A stretch of 64,000 bases of DNA from Flavobacterium sp. ZT3R18 (GCF_007097385.1 NZ_VJZS01000002.1:345164-409163), one strand, 5' to 3'; positions 1 to 9,014 are shown, counted from the first letter of the stretch. Notes: generated by a model not told the origin, from the letters alone. A program made the numbers and translations.

Positions 1-459
1 CCAAGTAGCCGCGTTTGAATACGCTTTTTTGGGAACTATTAATGCCAAAAGGGAGAAAACGGTAGGTCCTAAAAACGAACGAACAATCCCTCCGAAAAAC
101 ACTAAGGAATAAATGGTGTATAGAATAGTAGTTGTTGGCAAACCAGTGTTTACTTTTGGCCAAGTGATCAAGAATAATCCCAAACTAATTACAGAGAATC
201 CCAAAATGCATTTTGATAAAAGACCTTTTTTTTCGTTTTGATCGACAATGTGTCCCGCAAATAGTGACATAGCGATGGCTGGAATGATTTCCATTAAACC
301 AATAATTCCTAAGGATAAAGCGCTTTTTGTTACTCTATAAACTTCCCATTCGATGATGATAAACTGCATGGACCAGGCAAAAACCATGGAAAATCGAATA
401 AGCAAAAAGGTATTGAATTCTTTAAATCTCAGGGCTGCGTAGGGGTCATTTTTCTTCAT
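1..459 (-). CDS. MFS transporter, N-terminal part (gene cut by window edge)
   Basis: An open frame starts at the ATG on the minus strand at 459 and runs off the left edge without a stop, giving about 153 residues. It shows several hydrophobic helices (about residues 15-40, 45-70, 80-100, 108-145). The loop after the second helix reads GHIVDQNEKKG, which resembles the GxxxD(R/Q)xxxK motif A of major facilitator transporters. The start lies 11 bases after the recJ stop, so the two are probably co-transcribed. The substrate cannot be told; drug or siderophore exporters of the MFS_3 type are possible. Confidence 0.75.
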   Translation of the reverse strand, partial: MKKNDPYAALRFKEFNTFLLIRFSMVFAWSMQFIIIEWEVYRVTKSALSLGIIGLMEIIPAIAMSLFAGHIVDQNEKKGLLSKCILGFSVISLGLFLITWPKVNTGLPTTTILYTIYSLVFFGGIVRSFLGPTVFSLLALIVPKKAYSNAATW

Positions 460-470
460 AGTAACTGCTA

Positions 471-2159
471 TTATTTAATATCTTTTAATCGTAATTGAAT
501 GCTCACTTTATCATTCCACTCATTTTCATCGATGCAATATACGGCATCAAATTCTTTTTGATTGCCCGTTAAATCTTTTTTGTTCCCTAATCCAAAACCG
601 ATTGCTGTTAATCCATCTGAATCATTTTGCTTTACAAATAGCTTTAAATGCTCATCCTCAGAACCTAGTGTTTTGGCGTAGCCGGTGTCTCTTATTTTTT
701 TGGTTAAAAAAACAGGAGTCATATTTAAGGGGCCAAAAGGTTCGAATTGTTTTAGAATCCGAATTAATTTTGGTGAAATGTCGTCAAAATCAATTTCGGA
801 ATCAATCGTGATTTCCGGAGTTAGTTGATCGGGTTGGATGGTTTCCTGTACTGTTTTTTCAAAAGCATTTTTAAAATTTTGATAGTTCTCTTCCTTTAAA
901 GTCATACCAGCAGCATACATGTGACCTCCAAATTGTTCTAAATGATGGGAACAAGCTTCGAGTGCGTTGTACACATCGAATCCTTTTACGGAACGTGCTG
1001 AAGCGGCATATTTATCTCCACTTTTTGTAAAGACCAACGTAGGACGGTAATAGGTTTCAATCAATCGAGAAGCTACAATTCCAATGACTCCTTTGTGCCA
1101 ATCTTCTTGAAAAACCACCGACGTAAAGTTTTTTTCTTCTTGATTTTCGGTTATTTGTAGGAGCGCTTCTTTGGTAATTTGTTTGTCCAGATCTTTTCGA
1201 TCAGAGTTGTATTGCTCAATTTCGGAAGCGAATTGTTGGGCTTGTTCAAAATTAAATTCGGTCAATAATTCTACTGCATGATTACCATGTTTGATGCGAC
1301 CTGCAGCATTGATACGGGGGGCAATTATAAATACAACATCGGTAATGTCGAGCGTTTTCTTTTTTACTTGATGCACTAATGCTTTGATTCCCGGTCTTGG
1401 TTCTGCATTAATAACCTGCAATCCAAAATAAGCCAATACTCGGTTTTCGCCCGTCATGGGAACGATATCCGCAGCAATTGCCGTGGCTACCAAATCCAAG
1501 TATAATACTAAATCTTCTATGGTTTGGTTTCTATTGGCTCCGAGTGCTTGAATGAGTTTAAAACCTACGCCACAGCCACACAATTCGTCATAAGGATATT
1601 CGCAATCTTCTCGCTTTGGATCCAGAACAGCAATGGCTTCGGGCAAAAATGCTCCGGGCCTGTGGTGGTCACAAATGATGAAGTCAATGTTTCGCTCTTT
1701 TGCGTAAGCGACATGATCGATAGATTTAATCCCGCAATCTAGGGCTATGATGAGTGAAAAACCGTTGTCATCGGCAAAGTCAATTCCTTTATAAGAAACT
1801 CCATAACCTTCGGCGTAGCGATCTGGAATATAAGTGGCAACGTTGGGGTAATAGGTTCTTAAATAAGACGAAACTAGAGATACTGCTGTGGTTCCGTCTA
1901 CATCATAATCGCCAAATACGAGGATGTTTTCCTGATTGGCAATCGCTTTTTCGATGCGTTCTACCGCTTTGTCCATATCCTTCATCAAATAAGGATCGTG
2001 TAAATCGTCTAAACTTGGTCGAAAAAATTGTTTGGCTTCTTCAAAAGTTTCAATGCCTCTTTGTATTAATAAAGTAGCGATGAATTCTTCTACATTCAAA
2101 ACTTGAGCTAAGTGCTTTATTTTTTCTTCAGCGGGTTTTGGCTTTAGAGTCCAACGCAT
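471..2159 (-). CDS. recJ: Single-stranded-DNA-specific exonuclease RecJ
   Basis: RecJ degrades single-stranded DNA 5' to 3' in recombination and repair. The protein has 562 residues, close to the family's usual length. Residues 84-88 form the DHH-superfamily motif I DYDVD (FGDYDVDGTT). D140 lies in ALDCG, and DHH itself is at 164-166 (CDHHRPG). A DHHA1-like region follows (GGH at about 414, ARS at about 394) and then the C-terminal OB-fold segment. The metal ligands expected for the nuclease are present. It appears to lead an operon with the downstream MFS gene. Confidence 0.95.
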   Translation of the reverse strand: MRWTLKPKPAEEKIKHLAQVLNVEEFIATLLIQRGIETFEEAKQFFRPSLDDLHDPYLMKDMDKAVERIEKAIANQENILVFGDYDVDGTTAVSLVSSYLRTYYPNVATYIPDRYAEGYGVSYKGIDFADDNGFSLIIALDCGIKSIDHVAYAKERNIDFIICDHHRPGAFLPEAIAVLDPKREDCEYPYDELCGCGVGFKLIQALGANRNQTIEDLVLYLDLVATAIAADIVPMTGENRVLAYFGLQVINAEPRPGIKALVHQVKKKTLDITDVVFIIAPRINAAGRIKHGNHAVELLTEFNFEQAQQFASEIEQYNSDRKDLDKQITKEALLQITENQEEKNFTSVVFQEDWHKGVIGIVASRLIETYYRPTLVFTKSGDKYAASARSVKGFDVYNALEACSHHLEQFGGHMYAAGMTLKEENYQNFKNAFEKTVQETIQPDQLTPEITIDSEIDFDDISPKLIRILKQFEPFGPLNMTPVFLTKKIRDTGYAKTLGSEDEHLKLFVKQNDSDGLTAIGFGLGNKKDLTGNQKEFDAVYCIDENEWNDKVSIQLRLKDIK

Positions 2160-2312
2160 TTTTTAAAGGAGTTTGATAAATTGGATGTAAAAAAGAGCGT
2201 CGCATTCTAGCGAGAGTCTTTAGAATACGAATTTAATTTTTTTTAATGAAAACAGTAGGGTAATTGATTTTTAATTTATGGAGAAAAATATTTTAAACAT
2301 TAAAAAAAGCCG

Positions 2313-2333
2313 TACATTTGTAACATATATGTT
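2313..2333 (+). promoter_or_regulatory. -7 box and overlapping palindrome in front of hipBA
   Basis: TACATTTG at 2313-2320 matches the Bacteroidota -7 consensus TANNTTTG. Two bases later, at 2322-2333, lies the perfect 12-bp palindrome AACATATATGTT, which would cover the transcription start. HipB-type antitoxins usually repress their own promoter through such sites, so an operator is a reasonable inference. The box lies downstream of the first possible hipB ATG (2278), so the ATG at 2359 is favoured. Confidence 0.55.
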
Positions 2334-2358
2334 TCAATATATCCTAAATACAGACATA

Positions 2359-2703
2359 ATGGAACAAAGAAGCTACTATAAAAACTGGTATGCATTGACC
2401 GATAATGCTATTGTAGAAACCCTTTGCAAAAGCATTAAACAAATGCGTTTGAATAAGAATATCTCGCAAGAGGAACTTTCCGAGAAATCGGGAGTCAATA
2501 GAATCACGATTAGCAGGATGGAAACCGGAAAAGCAATCAATTTGATGACATTGATACAGTTGCTTCGTGCTTTAGAAAAATTAGAGCTACTAAATTACCT
2601 GAACGAAGAACCAGAAATTAGTCCGATGATGGTTATGGAAGCGCAAAAAAAGCTCCGTAAAAAAGCTTCGCCAACCCCTCGAAATTCAGATCCTAAAGAA
2701 TAG
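2359..2703 (+). CDS. HipB-like antitoxin, XRE-family HTH regulator
   Basis: This 114-residue protein (from ATG 2359) carries an XRE helix-turn-helix: IKQMRLNKNISQEELSEKSGVNRITISRMETGK. In HipBA modules the HTH protein binds the HipA kinase and represses the operon. An earlier in-frame ATG at 2278 adds 27 residues, but those codons overlap the predicted promoter, so the shorter form is preferred. The hipA-like gene starts 5 bases after the stop, which indicates co-expression. The C-terminal tail is basic and proline-rich. The fold is certain; the antitoxin role follows from the partner gene. Confidence 0.85.
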   Translation: MEQRSYYKNWYALTDNAIVETLCKSIKQMRLNKNISQEELSEKSGVNRITISRMETGKAINLMTLIQLLRALEKLELLNYLNEEPEISPMMVMEAQKKLRKKASPTPRNSDPKE

Positions 2704-2708
2704 TAGCT

Positions 2709-4001
2709 ATGATTGCAGTTGCCGATGTGAAAATTTGGAACCATAAAGTTGGGGTTGTTCTTTGGGATCAACAAAGAAATTATGGTGTTTTTGAATATGA
2801 CAAACAGTTTTTTAAATTAGGACTTGATCTTTCTCCTATAATGATGTCCGTTGCCGATGCTCAAAGAGGCAAGAAAGTTTTTTCATTCCCCTTGTTAAAT
2901 CTAGATACTTTTAAGGGATTGCCGGGGTTATTGTCAGACAGTTTGCCAGATAAATTTGGTAATCAAATTATAGATGCGTGGCTGGCGCAACAAGGTAAAA
3001 GTAGTAATGATTTTAATCCGGTGGATCGTCTTTGTTATATTGGTAAACGTGGGATGGGCGCTTTAGAGTTTGAACCCGCCAGTAATGGTACGGTTGAAAA
3101 ATCCAATCCTATTGAAATTCAGGAATTGGTAAAATTTGCCAAGGAAGTTTTGGGTACTCGCAGTGATTTCCATTCTGATATGGATTCCGAAAAAGGTTTT
3201 TCGGATATATTGCAAGTGGGAAGTTCGGCGGGAGGAGCAAGGGCCAAAGCGATTATTGCCTACAATAAAATTACGGGAGATGTGCGTTCGGGGCAGGTTG
3301 ATGGATTGGAAGGTTTTGATTATTGGTTGATTAAATTTGACGGGGTTACCAATCATCAGTTGGGAGATCCCAAAGGCTACGGGAATATTGAATATGCGTA
3401 TTACCTGATGGCTATTGATGCTGGAATCACAATGTCTGAGAGTAAATTGATGTCCGAAAACAGTCGTTCGCATTTTATGACCAAGCGTTTTGACAGGCAG
3501 AACAATCAAAAAATCCACATGCAAACGTTGTGCGGAATAGCGCATTTTGATTATAATATGCCTCGTGCGTATTCGTATGAGCAGGCTTTTCAAGTGATGC
3601 GCCAAATGAAATTGCCGTATTCGGATATGGAAGAATTGTACAGACGAATGGTTTTTAATGTGATGTCTAGGAACCAAGACGATCACACCAAAAATATTTC
3701 TTTTTTAATGTTTCCCAATGGAGAGTGGCAATTGTCGCCCGCTTATGATGTTACGTATGCTTACAATCCTGATAATTTCTGGTTAAAAGCCCATCAGATG
3801 AGTGTCAATGGGAAAAGAGAAAATATTATGCTGGAAGACCTTTTGGCTGTAGCCAAAAATATAAACCTTAAGAAACCAAAACCAATTATTGAGTTGTGTA
3901 CTGAAGTGCTTTCCAATTGGGGGGACTATGCTATAAAATCGGGCATTGAAAACACTCAAATAGAGCAAATTGACAAGCAAATTATTTTGTATACAATGTA
4001 A
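2709..4001 (+). CDS. hipA: HipA-family serine/threonine kinase toxin
   Basis: HipA toxins phosphorylate glutamyl-tRNA synthetase in the studied E. coli case, causing growth arrest. This 430-residue protein has the N-terminal HipA_N region (residues about 5-105, with LPGLLSDSLPDKFG) and the HipA_C kinase region. Visible kinase features are the Gly-rich segment SSAGGARAKA (about 173-182), the lysine in YWLIKFDG, the catalytic segment RNQDDHTKN (about 320-328) and SPAYDV as the metal-binding Asp segment. Length is normal and no disruption is seen. It is paired with the HTH gene directly upstream. The target in this host is unknown. Confidence 0.92.
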   Translation: MIAVADVKIWNHKVGVVLWDQQRNYGVFEYDKQFFKLGLDLSPIMMSVADAQRGKKVFSFPLLNLDTFKGLPGLLSDSLPDKFGNQIIDAWLAQQGKSSNDFNPVDRLCYIGKRGMGALEFEPASNGTVEKSNPIEIQELVKFAKEVLGTRSDFHSDMDSEKGFSDILQVGSSAGGARAKAIIAYNKITGDVRSGQVDGLEGFDYWLIKFDGVTNHQLGDPKGYGNIEYAYYLMAIDAGITMSESKLMSENSRSHFMTKRFDRQNNQKIHMQTLCGIAHFDYNMPRAYSYEQAFQVMRQMKLPYSDMEELYRRMVFNVMSRNQDDHTKNISFLMFPNGEWQLSPAYDVTYAYNPDNFWLKAHQMSVNGKRENIMLEDLLAVAKNINLKKPKPIIELCTEVLSNWGDYAIKSGIENTQIEQIDKQIILYTM

Positions 4002-4052
4002 CTTTTTTGATTCATTATTGCGATTAATAACAGATGATGAATCAAAAAAGTT
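4000..4052. terminator. Bidirectional terminator between hipA and the hopJ-like gene
   Basis: A perfect 16-bp inverted repeat (4000-4015 and 4037-4052) with a 21-base loop carries T and A runs in its arms. It serves two convergent genes and begins within the hipA stop codon. Confidence 0.75.
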
Positions 4053-4066
4053 ACAATATAAATTAG

Positions 4067-4411
4067 TTATTTAAGTTCTAATGCTTCTCCTTCAAATTGA
4101 ATTCCATCCCAAGCTGTTTTCATAAAGTTGCGAATGTTTTGATGATTGGTTCCGTTGGGATCTCCCAAAACTTCTTCAAAATAAAAGGCTCCAAAACAGG
4201 CTAAAGTTTCGGCAACGGATAACTTTTGCAATAGCGCAAAAGCGAATAATTTGCAAGAACCTGAGTTTTCTCCAGCGGCATTATGTTGTTCTCCGTTTTG
4301 AAAGGCTGTTGGTGTAAAAGTGTAGTTTTCTTCTATTGTAGCAATCGCTTCTGCAAATGTTACAGATGTTGGGGTTTCTTTTAGTTTTTCTAAAAAGGTA
4401 TTGATAGTCAT
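4067..4411 (-). CDS. HopJ-family protein
   Basis: The 114-residue protein matches the HopJ family as I recall it: an N-terminal FxEAIAxIExxYxFxPTAFxNG segment, then GSCKLFAFALLQKLSxxETLACFGxFYxEEVLxxPxGxxHxNIRNFMxxxWxGIxFEGxALxxK. HopJ was first named as a type III effector from a plant pathogen. The family is widespread in free-living bacteria without type III secretion, so the name should not be read as function. It follows rsmI by 10 bases and is probably co-transcribed. The actual role is unknown. Confidence 0.8.
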   Translation of the reverse strand: MTINTFLEKLKETPTSVTFAEAIATIEENYTFTPTAFQNGEQHNAAGENSGSCKLFAFALLQKLSVAETLACFGAFYFEEVLGDPNGTNHQNIRNFMKTAWDGIQFEGEALELK

Positions 4412-4421
4412 ATTGATGTGT

Positions 4422-5135
4422 TTATTCGTCTTTTTGAAATTTACTTTTCTTGGGTTCCTTTACAATTGGTTTTCCTGCAACCACCACCACAATTTCGCCA
4501 CGAGGGGCTATTTTTTCAAAATGGGTTAGGACTTCACGAGTGGTGCCTCGTACGTTTTCTTCGTGTAGTTTTGATAATTCTCTACAAACACAAATGGTAC
4601 GGTCTTCGCCAAAATAGGTAATAAATTCGGCTAAAGTTTTAACTAATTTATGTGGGGAAACATATAAAATCATGGTGCGGGTTTCCTCGGCAAGTTCCAG
4701 ATAGCGGGTTTGTCTTCCTTTTTTTTCGGGCAAGAAGCCTTCAAAAATAAATTTGTCATTGGGTAATCCGCTATTGACTAAAGCAGGGACAAAAGCCGTT
4801 GCTCCGGGTAAACATTCTACGGTTATTCCGTTTTCGATACAGGCACGGGTCAACAAAAAACCAGGGTCTGAAATGGCAGGCGTTCCTGCATCCGATATTA
4901 AGGCTATCGTTTCTCCGGCTTTCAATCTTGAAATTAGATTCTCAATTGTTTTGTGCTCGTTGTGCATGTGATGACTGTACATATGTGTGCCAATTTCGAA
5001 ATGTTTGAGCAATTTTCCGCTCGTTCTAGTGTCTTCGGCTAGAATTAAATCTACTTCTTTAAGAATTCTAATGGCACGAAAAGTCATGTCTTCGAGGTTG
5101 CCAATAGGAGTAGGGACTATATATAATTTTGACAT
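4422..5135 (-). CDS. rsmI: 16S rRNA (cytidine-1402 2'-O)-methyltransferase RsmI
   Basis: RsmI uses SAM to methylate the ribose of C1402 in the decoding centre of 16S rRNA. This 237-residue protein has the tetrapyrrole-methylase-type fold motifs YIVPTPIGNLEDMTFRAI (5-22) and ALISDAGTPAISDPG (78-92), which form the SAM site, plus the LILAEDTRTSGKLL segment (30-43). It is shorter than the E. coli protein (286) because it lacks the C-terminal extension, as is common in Bacteroidota. The hopJ-like gene follows closely. Confidence 0.95.
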   Translation of the reverse strand: MSKLYIVPTPIGNLEDMTFRAIRILKEVDLILAEDTRTSGKLLKHFEIGTHMYSHHMHNEHKTIENLISRLKAGETIALISDAGTPAISDPGFLLTRACIENGITVECLPGATAFVPALVNSGLPNDKFIFEGFLPEKKGRQTRYLELAEETRTMILYVSPHKLVKTLAEFITYFGEDRTICVCRELSKLHEENVRGTTREVLTHFEKIAPRGEIVVVVAGKPIVKEPKKSKFQKDE

Positions 5136-5198
5136 TTTTGCTGCTTAAAGAGTGTGTTTGGTGGAATATAAAAGGGTAATGCAATACGATGTCGATTC

Positions 5199-6269
5199 TT
5201 AAAACGACAAGAACTTCTTTTCGATAATTTCCATAAAACGATGTTCGAAATCTTCTTTTCCTTCCCAATTGTTGTAATCAGGCTTTACCATTTCATCAAT
5301 AAAAGTTTTGGTTTCTTGAAAAGTATTAAAAGTGATTAACTGGCTTAGCACACGATTGTAATCTTCGCTGTCTCCGTCAAAAAGATGTTTCACAAAGGCG
5401 ATTCGATCATTTAAACCTATTGTAATTCCCTTTGCCAATTTATCATTTAACGTTATGGCTTTTGACTCTTCTTTTTCCAGAACGACATGATTGCCGTTTG
5501 ACATTGGTTCTGGTTGAAAATTAAATGCCGATGGAGTTTTGTCAACTATCTTATTTTCTGAGGTTTGTTCTAGCTGAGATCTTTTTACAAAGTGGGGTTC
5601 TGTATAATGACCGCCCAAAAGATCTTCGAACGAAATTTGCACCGCTTCGGTTTTCTTTGGAGCTTCGGTTTTTATCTCCTCAATTTGTTCAGCGAAGGGA
5701 TTAATTTCGGTTTCTGCTGTATTCGGAGTTATCTCTTCAATCGGTTCTTCCTCGTTTGTAACGGGTTCGACTTCATCTAATTCGAAGGCAGGTTGAGATT
5801 CAATGGTATTTGATTCAATTGGTTCCTCCTCGGCTATTACATGCTCTTCTTTCGATTCGATTTCATCAACTTCTTCCAATACAGCGTCAACTTCTTCGTC
5901 GATTATTGTTTGGTTTTCAATGATTTCAGTTTCTAAAGTTTCTTCTGTAGGGATTTTGTCTTCAATGATTTCCGCTGCTAAAGTTTCTTCTGTAATAATT
6001 TCCTCCGCAACGATTTTTTCATTTCCGAAACTTCTTTGGAATTCCGGCATGGTATTGTTTTCGAAAAATTCTTTCATTTTTTTCACTATTTCAGCTTGAC
6101 CAATAGTAGGTTTTGGTTCTCCAAAATGTTCTTCAACAAATCGTAAAACGGCTAGTTTTTCATATAACTTCTGCGTTTCTAAGTACAATTGGTTGATGTC
6201 GGATTTATTTTTTAGCTGTAATATTCTATGAGCAATGCTGATTAAATCGGCTTCCAATCTTTTTTTCAT
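5199..6269 (-). CDS. Acidic protein of unknown function with conserved ends
   Basis: I do not recognise a characterised family. The 356-residue protein has three parts. Residues 1-85 are helical (MKKRLEADLISIAHRILQLK onward). Residues about 86-210 are very acidic and low in complexity, with an approximate repeat of the form TEETLxxEIIExxxP/I. The folded C-terminal part (about 275-356) includes LNDRIAFVKHLFDGDSEDY and WEGKEDFEHRFMEIIEKKF. No signal peptide or membrane segment is seen. It lies 63 bases upstream of rsmI on the same strand and divergent from tdk. A cytoplasmic scaffold is possible but unsupported. Confidence 0.75.
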   Translation of the reverse strand: MKKRLEADLISIAHRILQLKNKSDINQLYLETQKLYEKLAVLRFVEEHFGEPKPTIGQAEIVKKMKEFFENNTMPEFQRSFGNEKIVAEEIITEETLAAEIIEDKIPTEETLETEIIENQTIIDEEVDAVLEEVDEIESKEEHVIAEEEPIESNTIESQPAFELDEVEPVTNEEEPIEEITPNTAETEINPFAEQIEEIKTEAPKKTEAVQISFEDLLGGHYTEPHFVKRSQLEQTSENKIVDKTPSAFNFQPEPMSNGNHVVLEKEESKAITLNDKLAKGITIGLNDRIAFVKHLFDGDSEDYNRVLSQLITFNTFQETKTFIDEMVKPDYNNWEGKEDFEHRFMEIIEKKFLSF

Positions 6270-6403
6270 GACTTTTGAAATTATAATGAATAAGGCTTTT
6301 ATTAAATTTTCGTTACTTGTATTTGGTTTATGGGAGACTCTTTCTGACGGTATTTTATTTTTGAAATAAATCCTCCCGAATGTTCGTTTTGATAAAAATT
6401 ATC

Positions 6404-6411
6404 TACTTTTG
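6404..6411 (+). promoter_or_regulatory. Predicted -7 box upstream of tdk
   Basis: TACTTTTG at 6404-6411 matches TANNTTTG, about 92 bases before the tdk start. No convincing -33 TTG is seen at the ideal distance. Confidence 0.4.
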
Positions 6412-6502
6412 AAACGAGGTAAAAACAGTTCTTTACCCAGTCGATTTATTACCGTTACAAAGTAATAAAAACTATTCATTTTTTAAGGTAGAAAAATACA
6501 AA

Positions 6503-7093
6503 ATGTTTCTCGAAAATACAGTAAATCATAAAGAACAATTTGGGTGGATTGAGGTCATTTGTGGCTCCATGTTTTCGGGTAAAACCGAAGAACTCATCCG
6601 TAGATTAAAACGAGCTCAATTTGCCAAGCAAAAAGTAGAAATATTCAAACCCGCCATTGATACCCGCTATCATGACGAAATGGTTGTTTCGCATGACAGC
6701 AATGAAATTCGATCTACACCTGTTCCGGCTGCAGCTAATATTTCTATTTTGGCACAAGGTTGTGATGTGGTAGGGATTGATGAAGCCCAGTTTTTTGATG
6801 ACGAAATCGTGACGGTTTGCAACGACCTTGCCAATCAGGGAATTCGAGTAATTGTAGCCGGTTTGGATATGGATTTTAAAGGAAATCCTTTTGGCCCCAT
6901 GCCTGCTCTTATGGCTACCGCGGAGTATGTGACCAAAGTGCATGCCGTATGTACTCGCACAGGAAATCTTGCTCATTTTAGTTTTAGAAAAGCCGATAAT
7001 GACAAGCTGGTAATGCTAGGGGAAACGGAGGAATACGAACCTTTGAGCCGTGCGGCCTATTATCACGCGATGAAGAAGGATCAAGGAAAATAA
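6503..7093 (+). CDS. tdk: Thymidine kinase (type II)
   Basis: Tdk phosphorylates thymidine to dTMP in the salvage pathway. The 196-residue protein has a P-loop GSMFSGKT (21-28), the DEAQFF motif (93-98, E94 as the likely base) and the lasso/thymidine site region (C150 to Y187). The structural zinc site of type II enzymes normally uses two CxxC-type pairs. Here only C150 remains; the other three positions are T153, S182 and A185, so the zinc lobe appears lost. The overall match is otherwise complete, so activity is likely. It is transcribed alone and ends at a strong hairpin. Confidence 0.93.
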   Translation: MFLENTVNHKEQFGWIEVICGSMFSGKTEELIRRLKRAQFAKQKVEIFKPAIDTRYHDEMVVSHDSNEIRSTPVPAAANISILAQGCDVVGIDEAQFFDDEIVTVCNDLANQGIRVIVAGLDMDFKGNPFGPMPALMATAEYVTKVHAVCTRTGNLAHFSFRKADNDKLVMLGETEEYEPLSRAAYYHAMKKDQGK

Positions 7094-7100
7094 AAAAACA

Positions 7101-7141
7101 AACCCTTTCACAATTTAAACATTTGAAAGGGTTCGTTTTTT
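7101..7141. terminator. Terminator after tdk
   Basis: The stem AACCCTTTCA (7101-7110) pairs with TGAAAGGGTT (7124-7133) and is followed by a T-run on the plus strand. An A-run before it lets it also act on the converging minus-strand gene. Confidence 0.8.
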
Positions 7142-7728
7142 TAATTAAAAATAGATTCTAATTTAAAATCTAATTCGGGGAATAATTTGCTTTGCATGCT
7201 GTCTTCTTCAATCAAAGGGTGCATTCCTATAAACTGATTTTCTTTGAGAACATAGATAAAAACAGTTTTGTCGGCAGGGTTTACGATCCAATATTCTAAA
7301 ACTCCTGCTTCTTCGTATAAATCAAATTTATACTTCATTTCTTTATTTGAATTTCCGGGAGATAGAATTTCAATCACTAAATCAGGAGCACCAATAGCGC
7401 CTCGTTCATCTATTTTGGCATCATCGCAAATGACACACAAATCGGGTTGTACTACAGTGTATATTTCTTTATCTAATGTCGAATTTTTTTTATCCAGTAA
7501 TCGAACATCAAACGGAGCAATAAATAATTCACAGGAATGATTTTTGAAAGCGGAAATCATAACACCCGTCAATTTTCTTGATATTCTTTGATGAGTGGTA
7601 CTTGGTGCAGGACTCATCTTAAAAATTTTTCCTTTTATTAATTCCAGTTTTTCCTGAAACTGCCAAGTCAAATAATCGGCATAGGAATATCTTTTCTCTA
7701 AATCCAATAAATTAATATCCGTTATCAT
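7141..7728 (-). CDS. Uma2-family (DUF820) putative restriction-fold endonuclease
   Basis: The 195-residue protein shows the Uma2/DUF820 pattern: an N-terminal YADYLTWQFQEKLELIKGKIFKMSPAPSTTHQ segment, PDLCVICD in the centre, and the PD-(D/E)xK-like core PDLVIEILSPGNSNKEMKYKFDLYEEAGVLEYWIVNP, with E at the start of EILSP and K in KYKFDLYE. Such proteins are common in cyanobacteria and Bacteroidota and their targets are not established. No partner gene is apparent. The fold is fairly certain; nuclease activity is inferred from family structure. Confidence 0.85.
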   Translation of the reverse strand: MITDINLLDLEKRYSYADYLTWQFQEKLELIKGKIFKMSPAPSTTHQRISRKLTGVMISAFKNHSCELFIAPFDVRLLDKKNSTLDKEIYTVVQPDLCVICDDAKIDERGAIGAPDLVIEILSPGNSNKEMKYKFDLYEEAGVLEYWIVNPADKTVFIYVLKENQFIGMHPLIEEDSMQSKLFPELDFKLESIFN

Positions 7729-7750
7729 AACTGTTCCTTTTTTGACAAAG

Positions 7751-7794
7751 TTACTAAAAAAAACAAACCCCTTTTTAATCCGATTAAAAAGGGG
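7751..7794 (-). terminator. Terminator of the LRR-like secreted protein gene
   Basis: A perfect 13-bp inverted repeat (7768-7780 and 7782-7794) is followed on the minus strand by a T-rich tract (7754-7767). Confidence 0.8.
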
Positions 7795-7821
7795 GATGGC
7801 ATAGATTTAAGAGTTGAAAAA

Positions 7822-8991
7822 TTAATCGGTTGTAACACTATTTCCAGTACTAATCAAAGTCGCTTTGTCTGTAATTCCTTGTCCTGTTGGTGGAGCGGGT
7901 GGGTTTTGACCAGTTAGGCCTATATATTTTCCCGATGTTGGAGTTACTGTAAGCATTTTGTTCAATATCATATTGATTTGTGAACTTGGTAATGCATTAT
8001 TATAGATACGGAAGGAATTACCACTTTGTAAAGAAGGAATTCCAATAGATGTAAGTTTGGCACAAAAATTAATTTGAATGGTGGATGTTATTTGTGTTAA
8101 ACTAGGAAAATTAATAGTAGTTATTTGAGGATTATCTGCTAAGTATAAGTCATTGGCTGTAGTCAAAACAGGGAGTGAAACGGTAGTTAAAGCATCATTA
8201 TATTGAATAGATAAATAAGTTACAGAATTGATTAAAGCGGGGAATGATATTGAAGTTATGGCAGGATTATGCCTAATGCTAATACGATCACTATTAGTTG
8301 TTGTAGTTAGTTTTGGAAACGAAAGGTTTGTTAATGTATTGTTGTAAGAAACACTAGCTGTTTTATACATTGAAGTAAGACCATTTAAATTTATTGAAGA
8401 TAGATTTGTATTGTAGTCTATACCTAAATTTACTAAATTGGTACACATACTCAAATCCACAGCCGTTAATCCAGTCGTATTTTGAATATAAACATTTTCG
8501 GTATAAGGACCAAGTTCAGCCGCTATTTGCGCAGCCGCTTGTTCATTGGTAATATTTCCAGTTAGTACAATAGATGTTTTTCCTTTGTTTTGTGTACTCC
8601 CAGCATACAAAGCATAAGGTACGCTTAGTAATTGGCTTACACCACTAATGGTGTAGTTTGTACCTCCCGTAATATCGGTTTCTGTTTTTATGAAATAAGT
8701 CCCAGAGCCCCAATTGATACTAGAAAAAGTTCCTGTAACGGGAGTTCCTCCACCAATTTCTAAAGTAACCAATCCGTTTGGGTTTGTGGTTGCGGTTTGG
8801 GTTTCTACATACGATGCTGTCCCAGTTGCAGAGCCTTGCAAAATACTCACTTTAATTTTTACGGAAGTGTTAGAAACTAGACTACCATCTGCTTTTCGTA
8901 TCACCGATTGGTAACTCATTTTTTGTGGCGCTTGTGCAAAAAGTATTGTAAAAGAGCATAGTAATAGTGCAATGAGAGTAATATTCTTCAT
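7822..8991 (-). CDS. Secreted leucine-rich-repeat-like (BspA-type) protein
   Basis: A Sec signal peptide (residues 1-19, ending FAQA) precedes an N-terminal domain about 115 residues long (QKMSYQSVIRKADGSLV... to SVPYALYAG) that I recognise as recurrent in Bacteroidota surface proteins. Residues about 160-345 form irregular repeats of the type LTxxxLPxLTTxxxLxIxxNPxITxISFPxL, as in BspA-like LRR proteins. There is no type IX sorting tail; the protein ends GNSVTTD. It is probably periplasmic or surface-attached and may mediate binding. The neighbouring gene upstream does carry a T9SS tail and may be in the same transcript. Confidence 0.75.
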   Translation of the reverse strand: MKNITLIALLLCSFTILFAQAPQKMSYQSVIRKADGSLVSNTSVKIKVSILQGSATGTASYVETQTATTNPNGLVTLEIGGGTPVTGTFSSINWGSGTYFIKTETDITGGTNYTISGVSQLLSVPYALYAGSTQNKGKTSIVLTGNITNEQAAAQIAAELGPYTENVYIQNTTGLTAVDLSMCTNLVNLGIDYNTNLSSINLNGLTSMYKTASVSYNNTLTNLSFPKLTTTTNSDRISIRHNPAITSISFPALINSVTYLSIQYNDALTTVSLPVLTTANDLYLADNPQITTINFPSLTQITSTIQINFCAKLTSIGIPSLQSGNSFRIYNNALPSSQINMILNKMLTVTPTSGKYIGLTGQNPPAPPTGQGITDKATLISTGNSVTTD

Positions 8992-9014
8992 ATTATTTTT
9001 AAATTTTAAAAGTG

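Noticed and set aside
4067..4411. Type III secretion effector as the function of the HopJ-like gene
   Set aside because: The family occurs in many bacteria without type III secretion, and no secretion genes are nearby.
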